Assembly: GCA_041629655.1 (NCBI GenBank)
Contig: JBFKMV010000067.1
Location: forward strand, 1-21,815
Origin: JBFKMV01 sp041629655
GTDB taxonomy: Bacteria > Acidobacteriota > Polarisedimenticolia > Polarisedimenticolales > Polarisedimenticolaceae
Direction: 5' to 3'
Length of the DNA: 21,815 bases
The position numbers and the translations under genes were made by a program. The notes below the pieces were generated by a model. It made no database searches and was not told where the DNA came from. It saw only the letters and a list, made by a program, of their open reading frames with translations. Shown one piece after another: positions 7,962-16,286 of the stretch; the stretch's first letter is position 1, and every line of letters begins with the position of its first letter.

Positions 7962-8420
7962 ATGCCCACGCGATACAAGGGAAAGCCGAGTGAGGTCCGG
8001 GCGCTCGACGCCTACGTCAAGCTGATGCGGTCGGCCAACACGGTGCAGGCGAGGCTGGGTGAGAGCCTGAGGCGGATCGGACTGAAGGAGAACCAGCTCG
8101 GCGTGCTGGAGATGTTGCTTCACCTGGGGCCGCTGAACCAGAGCCGGATCGGTAAGAAGCTCTTGCTCAGCCGGGCCAACATCACGCTGCTCGTCGACCA
8201 GCTCGCAGGCCGCGGTCTGGTGCGCCGCGTCAGGGACAAGGAGGACCGGCGCCAGGTCGCGGTCCACCTGACGGCCGAAGGCAGGCGGAGGATCGAGAAG
8301 GCGTTCCCGTCCCACGTCGAGAGCATCGTGGAGGTCTTTTCGGCGCTGACGCCTGGCGAGCAGCAGGATCTGGCTCGGCTGTGCAGAAAGCTGGGCCTGG
8401 CCGGGTCGGAAGCGGGATGA
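7962..8420 (+). CDS. MarR family transcriptional regulator
   Basis: Winged helix-turn-helix repressor of 152 aa. The recognition region NQSRIGKKLLLSRANITLLVDQL lies at about residues 62-84. It is followed by the wing with the family DxxDRRQ pattern (DKEDRRQVAVHLTAEG). Flanking helices at both ends form the dimer interface. An open frame exists from 7890, but ATG 7962 is preferred: GGGGGAG lies about 5 nt upstream, the length fits the family, and the longer version would run through the candidate operator. It diverges from doxX-pirin-nitroreductase, so it most likely represses that operon and itself, releasing on a phenolic, quinone or oxidant signal (inference). A hairpin terminator follows the stop directly. 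Confidence 0.92.
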   Translation: MPTRYKGKPSEVRALDAYVKLMRSANTVQARLGESLRRIGLKENQLGVLEMLLHLGPLNQSRIGKKLLLSRANITLLVDQLAGRGLVRRVRDKEDRRQVAVHLTAEGRRRIEKAFPSHVESIVEVFSALTPGEQQDLARLCRKLGLAGSEAG

Positions 8421-8421
8421 G

Positions 8422-8446
8422 CCTCGCGGGCGCCCCGCGAGGTTTT
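8422..8446 (+). terminator. Rho-independent terminator after marR
   Basis: CCTCGCGGG (8422-8430), loop CGC, CCCGCGAGG (8434-8442): a perfect 9-bp GC stem with a 3-nt loop starting 1 nt after the marR stop and running into TTTT (8443-8446). The T-run is short because it belongs to the parS-like palindrome that begins at 8441. Terminator and palindrome therefore share bases. Confidence 0.7.
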
Positions 8447-8458
8447 CACGTGAAAACC
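8441..8458. promoter_or_regulatory. parS: parS-like site 1
   Basis: A perfect 18-bp palindrome, core GTTTTCACGTGAAAAC. The inner 12 bases TTTCACGTGAAA are identical to the centre of the widespread chromosomal parS site (TGTTTCACGTGAAACA); the outer two bases on each side differ. It lies about 200 nt upstream of parA. ParB of this locus has an intact helix-turn-helix. Binding is inferred from sequence and location. Confidence 0.72.
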
Positions 8459-8487
8459 CCGGGCCGCGCCGGCCCCGCCTACGCGGT

Positions 8488-8507
8488 GGGTTTTCACGTG
8501 AAAACCC
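8488..8507. promoter_or_regulatory. parS: parS-like site 2
   Basis: A second copy with the same 16-bp core GTTTTCACGTGAAAAC, extended to a perfect 20-bp palindrome by GG/CC. Its centre is 48 bp from that of site 1. No other CACGTG with such flanks was seen in the window. Two identical copies just before parA argue against chance or a mere terminator hairpin. Confidence 0.72.
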
Positions 8508-8545
8508 CCCGAGAAACCTCGTCCGGCAGCCGAATCAGCTCCCTG

Positions 8546-8554
8546 TGGTAGAGT
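8546..8554 (+). promoter_or_regulatory. Possible extended -10 promoter for parAB
   Basis: TGG followed by TAGAGT (8549-8554) resembles an extended -10 element; no good -35 is present 17 nt upstream. It lies between the parS-like sites and parA and would give a leader of about 95 nt. Support is weak but position is right. The rest of 8508-8654 shows no gene I can support. Confidence 0.3.
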
Positions 8555-8654
8555 ACGCCCGTTCCGCACGGCCACCCTCGCCGAGGCATTCAAGACGGCG
8601 AGAAATGGCGCGAAGAAAGCGTTTTTCCGGTACGCACCGGGCCCGGAGTCGGAC

Positions 8655-9581
8655 TTGGGCCGCGTCATCGCGATCGTGAACCAGAAGGGCGGCGTCGGGA
8701 AGACCACCACCGCCGTCAACATCGCCGCCGGCCTCGCCATCGCCGAGCGCTCCACCCTGCTCGTGGACCTCGACCCGCAGGCCAACGCCACCCGCGCCCT
8801 GGGCTTCGAGGCCGATCCCTACCGACTGTCGATCTACGAGGCTCTCGGCAAGATCGCGACCTACGAGGAGATCAAGCTCGAGGTGGCGTCGCTGCCCTAC
8901 CTCACCGTGGTCCCGTCGGACCACAACCTGATCGGCGCCGAGCTCGAGCTGATCGATGTCGAGGCCCGGGAGTACCAGCTCAAGCGGTTCCTCGACCCCG
9001 TCCGGTCCGGGTTCGACTACACGATCCTCGACTGCCCGCCGTCCCTGGGGCTCCTGACGGTCAACGCCCTGGCGGCGGCCGATGCCGTGCTGGTGCCGGT
9101 GCAGTGCGAGTACCTGGCCCTGGAGGGCATCACCCAGCTCATGGACACCATCGGCAGGATGCGGGCCGGCCTCAATCCGGATCTGGAGATCGCCGGCATC
9201 CTGATGACCATGTACGACGAGCGCACCAACCTCGCGCGCCAGGTGGTCGAGGAGGTCCGTGACGTCTTCGGAAAGCAGGTCTTTCACACCGTCATTCCGC
9301 GAAACGTCCGTCTGGGCGAGGCCCCGAGCCACGGCGAGACGATCTTCTCGTACGATATCCGGTCCCGCGGCGCCGAGGCCTACCTCAGCCTGGTGAAGGA
9401 GTTACTGGTCCATGAAGAAGAGAGCACTGGGCAAAGGGCTCCGCAGCCTGATCCCGCAGGCGCCGCCGCGCGCTCCGAGGCCGGACACGGAAACCCCGGC
9501 CGGGACATTGCGGGAGGGGCTGCGGCAGATCGACCTGGACCTGATCCAGCCCAACCCGCGTCAGCCCCGCGAGAAGATTGA
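8655..9581 (+). CDS. parA: Chromosome-partitioning ATPase ParA/Soj with a C-terminal extension overlapping parB
   Basis: Deviant Walker-A ATPase that binds DNA non-specifically and moves ParB-parS complexes, 308 aa. The motif KGGVGKTTT is at residues 11-19, with signature Lys11 and Lys16. LLVDLDPQANA (Walker A') and TILDCPPSLG (Walker B) follow, with the family's ARQVVEEV and SRGAEAYLSL near the end. TTG 8655 is taken as the start: GGAG lies 6 nt upstream, the first residues match the family, and no in-frame ATG is nearby. Family members normally stop where this protein reaches KELL (about residue 251). Here no stop occurs and some 56 more residues are read from the beginning of parB in another frame, a Pro/Ala/Gly-rich tail of low complexity. 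The core function is secure; the tail's role is unknown. Confidence 0.95.
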   Translation: MGRVIAIVNQKGGVGKTTTAVNIAAGLAIAERSTLLVDLDPQANATRALGFEADPYRLSIYEALGKIATYEEIKLEVASLPYLTVVPSDHNLIGAELELIDVEAREYQLKRFLDPVRSGFDYTILDCPPSLGLLTVNALAAADAVLVPVQCEYLALEGITQLMDTIGRMRAGLNPDLEIAGILMTMYDERTNLARQVVEEVRDVFGKQVFHTVIPRNVRLGEAPSHGETIFSYDIRSRGAEAYLSLVKELLVHEEESTGQRAPQPDPAGAAARSEAGHGNPGRDIAGGAAADRPGPDPAQPASAPRED

Positions 9582-10335
9582 CGACGCCACGCTCGAGGAG
9601 CTGGCGCTCTCGCTGACCCAGCAGGGCGTCCTCCAGCCCGTCGTGGTGCGCCCCGCCGGCGAGGGCCGATTCGAGCTGGTGGCGGGCGAGCGGCGTTGGA
9701 GAGCCGCCCAGCTGGCGGGCCTGCTCAAGATCCCGGCCCTGGTGCGCGAGGTGCCGGACGACCGCATCCTCGAGTTCGCCCTGGTCGAGAACCTGCAGCG
9801 AGAGCAGCTCAACGCGATCGAGGAGGCCCAGGCCTTCGAGGCGCTGTCCCGCGACTTCAAGATGACCCAGCAGCAGATCGCCGAGCGCACCGGCAAGCAG
9901 AAGACGACGGTCGCGAACGCGATGCGCCTGCTGAACCTCCCCGGCGCGGTTCAGGAGAAGGTCAAGGCCGGGAAGCTGACGGCCGGCCACGCCCGCACGT
10001 TGCTGGGTCTCGAGCAGCCGCTCCAGCAGATCGAGGCGGCCGACCGGGTGGTCCGCGAGGGCCTGTCGGTTCGCGACACCGAGCGGCTCGTGGCCAAGCT
10101 CGCCAAGGCGACTCCGGGGAAGGCCGGCCGGCCGCGTGCCGTCGCGCGCGACCCCAACCTGGCGGCGGCCGAGGAGTCCCTCCAGCGGGAGCTGGGGACG
10201 AAGGTCCGGATCGTCCAGGGCAAGTCGGGTCGCGGACGGATCGAGCTCTACTGCTTCTCGGAGGAGGAGCTGGAGCGGGTCTACGAGCTGATCATCCAGG
10301 CGGCGCGCCGCAAGCCCCACAGCACCACGAGCTGA
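9412..10335 (+). CDS. parB: Chromosome-partitioning protein ParB/Spo0J
   Basis: DNA-binding CTPase clamp that loads at parS, spreads along DNA and recruits ParA and SMC; 307 aa. Residues 1-15 (MKKRALGKGLRSLIP) match the conserved ParA-interacting N-terminus. The CTP-binding domain contains the arginine motif GERRWRAA at about 92-99 and ENLQREQLNAIEEA at about 126-139. The helix-turn-helix MTQQQIAERTGKQKTTVANAM is at about 151-171. The C-terminal dimerisation domain includes GRIELYCFSEEELERV. ATG 9412 has AAGGAG 10 nt upstream, inside the parA frame; the first 170 nt are read in two frames. Two parS-like sites lie about 0.95 kb upstream. No conventional terminator follows; the palindrome array begins 30 nt after the stop. 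Confidence 0.96.
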   Translation: MKKRALGKGLRSLIPQAPPRAPRPDTETPAGTLREGLRQIDLDLIQPNPRQPREKIDDATLEELALSLTQQGVLQPVVVRPAGEGRFELVAGERRWRAAQLAGLLKIPALVREVPDDRILEFALVENLQREQLNAIEEAQAFEALSRDFKMTQQQIAERTGKQKTTVANAMRLLNLPGAVQEKVKAGKLTAGHARTLLGLEQPLQQIEAADRVVREGLSVRDTERLVAKLAKATPGKAGRPRAVARDPNLAAAEESLQRELGTKVRIVQGKSGRGRIELYCFSEEELERVYELIIQAARRKPHSTTS

Positions 10336-10364
10336 CCTCGGACGCGTTCGCGCTCGTCGGGTTC

Positions 10365-10412
10365 GCCGACCGAACTGTCGGCACGACTGCGCTTGCCGAC
10401 GATTCTGTCTGC
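10365..10412. repeat. Palindrome pair A
   Basis: Two 18-bp elements whose starts are 30 bp apart: GCCGACCGAACTGTCGGC (10365-10382) and GCCGACGATTCTGTCTGC (10395-10412), with a 12-nt spacer. Each is a 6-bp inverted repeat around a 6-nt centre; the second has one arm change (GTCTGC). As RNA or single-stranded DNA each would make a hairpin. The first element is identical to the first of pair B. Confidence 0.85.
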
Positions 10413-10487
10413 GCCTTGGAGGTATGCCCGAATCAGCGCCGATCTCTCGAGTCGAGGGAATCGCGCCAGATCGGGGGCCGGCGACCC

Positions 10488-10535
10488 GCCGACCGAACTG
10501 TCGGCCGACGGCGGCGCGCCGACAAACTCGTCGGC
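10488..10535. repeat. Palindrome pair B
   Basis: GCCGACCGAACTGTCGGC (10488-10505) and GCCGACAAACTCGTCGGC (10518-10535), again 30 bp start to start with a 12-nt spacer. Both have perfect arms. The second element is identical to the second of pair C. Confidence 0.85.
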
Positions 10536-10648
10536 GTCCTCCTGCACTCCGAGCAGCCTCGCGGATTCCGGCTCGACCCGCCGCTCCAGACAGCCGACCG
10601 GATCGCCCGCTCGATAGCATCTCCGACATGATGCAAGTACCGCAGCCT

Positions 10649-10696
10649 GCCGACGGCAATGTCTGCTCCGCCGGCGTCGCCGACAAACTCGTCGGC
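10649..10696. repeat. Palindrome pair C
   Basis: GCCGACGGCAATGTCTGC (10649-10666) and GCCGACAAACTCGTCGGC (10679-10696), 30 bp start to start. Read on the minus strand, the first becomes GCAGACATTGCCGTCGGC, the same arm variant (GCAGAC/GTCGGC) as the first element of pair E. Upstream at 10593-10598 and 10622-10627 there are only degenerate half-sites. Confidence 0.85.
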
Positions 10697-10745
10697 CGGA
10701 GTCATCGCCGCCGCAAGTCGGTGAGGACGGCGGCTCGCCGGCCCT

Positions 10746-10793
10746 GCCGACGGCAATGTCTGCGCCGCCGCGCTTGCCGACAGATTCGTCGGC
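10746..10793. repeat. Palindrome pair D
   Basis: GCCGACGGCAATGTCTGC (10746-10763) and GCCGACAGATTCGTCGGC (10776-10793), 30 bp start to start. The pair lies exactly 97 bp after pair C. The first elements are identical, and similarity extends a few bases beyond the elements (CCT before, CCG within the spacer, CG after). Confidence 0.85.
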
Positions 10794-10832
10794 CGCGTTG
10801 GCGACAGCCCGGCCGATGCCGGGAGCCCGGGA

Positions 10833-10992
10833 CCATGGTGGTGCGCAGAGTGTGGATCCGCCGGGAACCCTCTCGCCGGGGCGGGCTCCCTGCCTCGATT
10901 GTCCGTGGGCGGACGTCCGGCCTCCGCGCGCGGACGGAGTGCGCTTCTTCGGAGGTGCCAGAGCGCCGACCACACTCTGCGCACCACCATGG
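10833..10992. mobile_element. 160-bp segment with perfect 23-bp terminal inverted repeats (MITE-like)
   Basis: Bases 10833-10855 (beginning CCATGGTGGTGCGCAGAG) are the exact reverse complement of 10970-10992. The 114 nt between contain no gene but several smaller dyads, such as GTCC/GGAC repeats near 10900-10935. There is no clear target-site duplication at the edges, so this may be an old miniature transposable element, a structured RNA or a cruciform-forming site. That the inverted repeat exists is seen directly; mobility is inference. Confidence 0.5.
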
Positions 10993-11022
10993 CGCCGGCG
11001 GCACGCTCGCCACACCGCGATC

Positions 11023-11070
11023 GCAGACAAGATCGTCGGCGCCATCCCGTGCGCCGACCATCGTGTCGGC
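11023..11070. repeat. Palindrome pair E
   Basis: GCAGACAAGATCGTCGGC (11023-11040) and GCCGACCATCGTGTCGGC (11053-11070), 30 bp start to start. It lies 230 nt from pair D, with the 160-bp inverted-repeat element in between, and ends about 80 nt before the atp promoter. Confidence 0.85.
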
Positions 11071-11151
11071 CGCCTCGCGCGCCGACCCTTCCGGAACGCC
11101 CGCCGCCGGGCGCGCCGCGACCGCAAAAAGCCCCGCAAGTCGCTGCGTTTC

Positions 11152-11181
11152 TTGACACTACAAAAGACGCTGTGCTACCTT
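11152..11181 (+). promoter_or_regulatory. Sigma70-type promoter of the atpHAGDC operon
   Basis: A perfect TTGACA (11152-11157) is followed at 17-18 nt by CTACCT/TACCTT (11175-11181). TGTG just upstream resembles an extended -10 context. An A-rich patch (GCAAAAAG, 11123-11130) upstream could act as an UP-like element. Transcription would start near 11188, leaving a leader of about 108 nt before atpH. Sequence and position both fit a strong housekeeping promoter. Confidence 0.7.
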
Positions 11182-11295
11182 CCGCGGTCTTCTGAACGAC
11201 AACAAGGGAGCCCTGCTCCGCGACCCGCGGTGGGGCGCAACTCAAACCCAAGAGCTCGGGCGCACCGGCGAAATCGAAGAAGGGTCGGGGGCTTC

Positions 11296-11838
11296 ATGAG
11301 GAACCGCAAACTGGCCGCGCGGTACGCCCGTGCGCTGCTGGACGCCCTGCCCGACGACGCCCACAAACAGAACGCCGACGCCTTCCTGGCCGCGCTCGCC
11401 GACGCCATGCAGGCCTCGCGCGAGCTGCGCGACCTGCTGCTCGATCCGGCCGTTCCGCGGTCGGCCAAGCGGTCCGCCCTGGAGCAGATCGCCCGGCAGC
11501 AGCAGATGCCCCGGATGATCGAGAACTTCCTGCACGCGGTGGTGGACCACGGGCGCACGGCGATGCTGCCCGAGATCGCCGTCGTGTTCCACGAGGAGCG
11601 CGAGCGCACGATGGGCATCGTGCCCGCGACGCTGACCACCGCGGTCCCCCTGGCCGACGATCTGAGGCAGCGCGCCCGCCAGGCGCTGGAGCGGCTGAGC
11701 GGGCGCAAGGTCAACCTGAGCTTCGATGTCGAGCCGGACCTGATCGGCGGGGCGGTGGCTCGCGTCGGGTCGACGGTGTACGACGGCAGTCTGCGCACGC
11801 AGCTGTCCCGTCTTCGCAAGCGGATGGCCGACGATTAG
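11296..11838 (+). CDS. atpH: ATP synthase F1 subunit delta
   Basis: Peripheral-stalk subunit linking the top of the alpha3beta3 head to subunit b; 180 aa, the normal length. The N-terminal six-helix domain begins RNRKLAARYARALLDAL, the standard delta/OSCP start. The C-terminal domain contains RERTMGIVPATLTTAVPL and the conserved DPxLIGG-type sequence (EPDLIGGAVARVGSTVYDGSLRTQL). ATG 11296 follows a G-rich stretch (GGGTCGGGGG) that may serve as ribosome binding site. It is the first gene of the F1 operon. The b-subunit gene that usually precedes it is absent from this window, so delta must pair with a b subunit encoded elsewhere. Confidence 0.95.
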   Translation: MRNRKLAARYARALLDALPDDAHKQNADAFLAALADAMQASRELRDLLLDPAVPRSAKRSALEQIARQQQMPRMIENFLHAVVDHGRTAMLPEIAVVFHEERERTMGIVPATLTTAVPLADDLRQRARQALERLSGRKVNLSFDVEPDLIGGAVARVGSTVYDGSLRTQLSRLRKRMADD

Positions 11839-11862
11839 GCCAGCGGCCCCCGAGGAGTAGGC

Positions 11863-13425
<1,563 letters not shown>

Positions 13426-13440
13426 CGGCGGAACGACCCG

Positions 13441-14298
13441 GTGGCGAAGACACGGGACATCAAGCGGCGCATCCGTTCGGTCAAGAACACGATGCAGCTG
13501 ACGCGGGCCATGAAGATGGTCAGCGCGGCCAAGCTGCGCCGCTCGCAGGAGCGGATCCTGCGCGCCCGTCCGTATTCCGAGCGGATGCACCAGGTGCTGC
13601 GCTCGCTGGCCCTGCGGGCCGACCCGGAGAACCACCCGCTGCTCCAGGTGCACGGCGACCGCCGGGTCGAGCTGCTGGTGGTCTCGGCCGACAAGGGGCT
13701 GTGCGGCGGCTTCAACACCAACATCGCGCGGCTGGCGCAGGGCTTCGTCGACCGCAACCCCGACCGCGAGGTGACCCTCAGCGCCGTGGGCAAGAAGGCC
13801 CGGGACCACTTCGTCCGCCGCGGCGTCGAGCTGCGCGCCCAGTGGGTCAACGTGTTCCGCGACATCGACTTCCCGCTGGCCGCGGAGGTCGCCCGGTCGC
13901 TGGTCGAGCGTTACCTGGCCCGCGACGTGGACGAGATCTGGGTCGCCTACAACGAGTTCAAATCCGCGATCTCCCAGCGCCCGGTGATCGAGCAGGTGCT
14001 GCCGATCCCCAAGAACGAGATCGAGGGCGGCGAATCGACCGAGGACTACATCTACGAGCCGGATCCGAAGGAGCTGTTCGCCCGGCTGCTGCCGCACCAC
14101 GTGGACACGCACATCTACCGCGCACTGCTGGAGTCGGCCGCGGCCGAGAACGCAGCGCGGATGACCGCCATGGACGCGGCGACCAACAACGCCGGCGAGC
14201 TGATCGAAGCGTTGACGCTGCAGATGAACCGGCTCCGCCAGGCCTCGATCACCACCGAGATCATCGAGGTCGTCTCCGGAGCGGAAGCACTCGGGTAG
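13441..14298 (+). CDS. atpG: ATP synthase F1 subunit gamma
   Basis: Central rotor shaft that couples proton flow to catalysis; 285 aa, near the 287 of E. coli. The N-terminal helix AKTRDIKRRIRSVKNTMQLTRAMKMVSAAKLRR and the C-terminal helix with ENAARMTAMDAATNNAGELI form the coiled coil. The globular domain shows SADKGLCGGFNTNI. GTG 13441 begins right at the family N-terminus, 15 nt after the atpA stop, with a weak GGCGGA upstream. Nothing abnormal was seen. Confidence 0.97.
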   Translation: MAKTRDIKRRIRSVKNTMQLTRAMKMVSAAKLRRSQERILRARPYSERMHQVLRSLALRADPENHPLLQVHGDRRVELLVVSADKGLCGGFNTNIARLAQGFVDRNPDREVTLSAVGKKARDHFVRRGVELRAQWVNVFRDIDFPLAAEVARSLVERYLARDVDEIWVAYNEFKSAISQRPVIEQVLPIPKNEIEGGESTEDYIYEPDPKELFARLLPHHVDTHIYRALLESAAAENAARMTAMDAATNNAGELIEALTLQMNRLRQASITTEIIEVVSGAEALG

Positions 14299-14315
14299 CC
14301 AGGAGCTAGGAGAAG

Positions 14316-15761
<1,446 letters not shown>

Positions 15762-15777
15762 CCGGCGGGAGCAGCGG

Positions 15778-16188
15778 ATGGCGGAAAAGCTCGACATGGA
15801 GATCGTGACCCCGGAGCGCCGGGTGATCGCGGAGACGGTCGACGAGGTCGTGCTCCCGGGGGCCGAGGGCTACTTCGGCGTCCTCCCGGGCCACGCGCCG
15901 CTGCTGACCAGCCTGGCCGTGGGCGAGATCTCCTACCGCATCGGGGACCGCCAGCACTACGTGGCGGTTTCGGGGGGGTTCGTGGAGGTGCTGCGCGACC
16001 GGGTCAGCATCCTCGCCGAGACGGCGGAGCGCGCCGAGGAGATCGACCTCGACCGCGCAAAGACGGCGCGCGAGCGTGCGGAGCAGACGCTGGCCTCGGC
16101 CGAGGAGGCCCGCTACAAGGAGGCCGCGGTCCGGCTCCGCCGGGCGGTGACTCGAATCCAGGTACACGGAAAGCGCGAAACGGCCTAG
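15778..16188 (+). CDS. atpC: ATP synthase F1 subunit epsilon
   Basis: Central-stalk subunit that in bacteria also inhibits ATP hydrolysis through its C-terminal helices; 136 aa. The N-terminal beta sandwich reads MEIVTPERRVIAETVDEVVLPG and EGYFGVLPGHAPLLTSL, the family signature. The two-helix C-terminal part begins at about residue 88 with AERAEEIDLDRAKTARERAEQTL. ATG 15778 has GGGAG upstream and follows atpD by 16 nt. It ends the F1 operon; a modest hairpin follows. Confidence 0.96.
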   Translation: MAEKLDMEIVTPERRVIAETVDEVVLPGAEGYFGVLPGHAPLLTSLAVGEISYRIGDRQHYVAVSGGFVEVLRDRVSILAETAERAEEIDLDRAKTARERAEQTLASAEEARYKEAAVRLRRAVTRIQVHGKRETA

Positions 16189-16191
16189 AAT

Positions 16192-16211
16192 CCGGGATAG
16201 CGCTTTCCCGG
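16192..16211 (+). terminator. Possible terminator hairpin after atpC
   Basis: CCGGGA (16192-16197) pairs with TCCCGG (16206-16211) around an 8-nt loop, starting 3 nt after the atpC stop. There is no T-run, so termination would be weak or Rho-assisted. No clear promoter for the next gene is visible in the 98-nt gap. Confidence 0.3.
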
Positions 16212-16286
16212 CTCCGGGGATGTGGCGGCGTCCGGTTGCCGCGACCCGGCTCCGGCTCCATGGCGGCAGCCGTAGAGGAGCGAGTC

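Larger units (their letters stand above)
10336..11295. other. 960-nt gene-free interval between parB and atpH
   Basis: I find no convincing gene here. Frames on both strands stay open because of GC content, but the peptides are Arg/Ala/Ser-rich without family features. The same palindromes fall in different reading frames from pair to pair, which argues against a protein repeat. The interval holds ten 18-bp palindromes in five pairs (10365-11070), a 160-bp segment with 23-bp terminal inverted repeats (10833-10992), and the atp promoter (11152-11181). In delta-proteobacterial relatives this position normally holds a bactofilin gene and one or two atpF genes. Confidence 0.8.

Noticed and set aside
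7847..7978. Upstream start for doxX
   Set aside because: The extra 44 residues would be read from the promoter and operator; ATG 7846 has a GGAGG site and fits the family.
8605..8679. 24-codon basic open frame overlapping the parA start
   Set aside because: No ribosome binding site or conservation can be shown, and it is easily explained by chance.
10851..10907. Possible DnaA boxes (TGTGGATCC at 10851, TTGTCCGTG at 10899)
   Set aside because: Only about 7 and 6 of 9 positions match, there is no cluster and no AT-rich unwinding region, so no origin is claimed here.
10365..11070. CRISPR array or integron attC sites
   Set aside because: The repeats are only 18 bp with varying centres and irregular distances between pairs, there are no uniform spacers or cas genes, and attC core sites (GTTRRRY) are absent.
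10281..11155. Overlapping open frames on both strands in the parB-atpH gap, with peptides repeating such as ADEFVG and ADIAVG
   Set aside because: The peptide repeats come from the palindromes, and pair distances of 161, 97 and 277 are not multiples of three, so the repeats change frame; no ribosome binding sites or domains are seen.
16236..16286. Upstream start for the binding lipoprotein
   Set aside because: It would bury the signal peptide behind 17 extra residues; ATG 16287 has GAGGAG and gives a proper lipoprotein signal.
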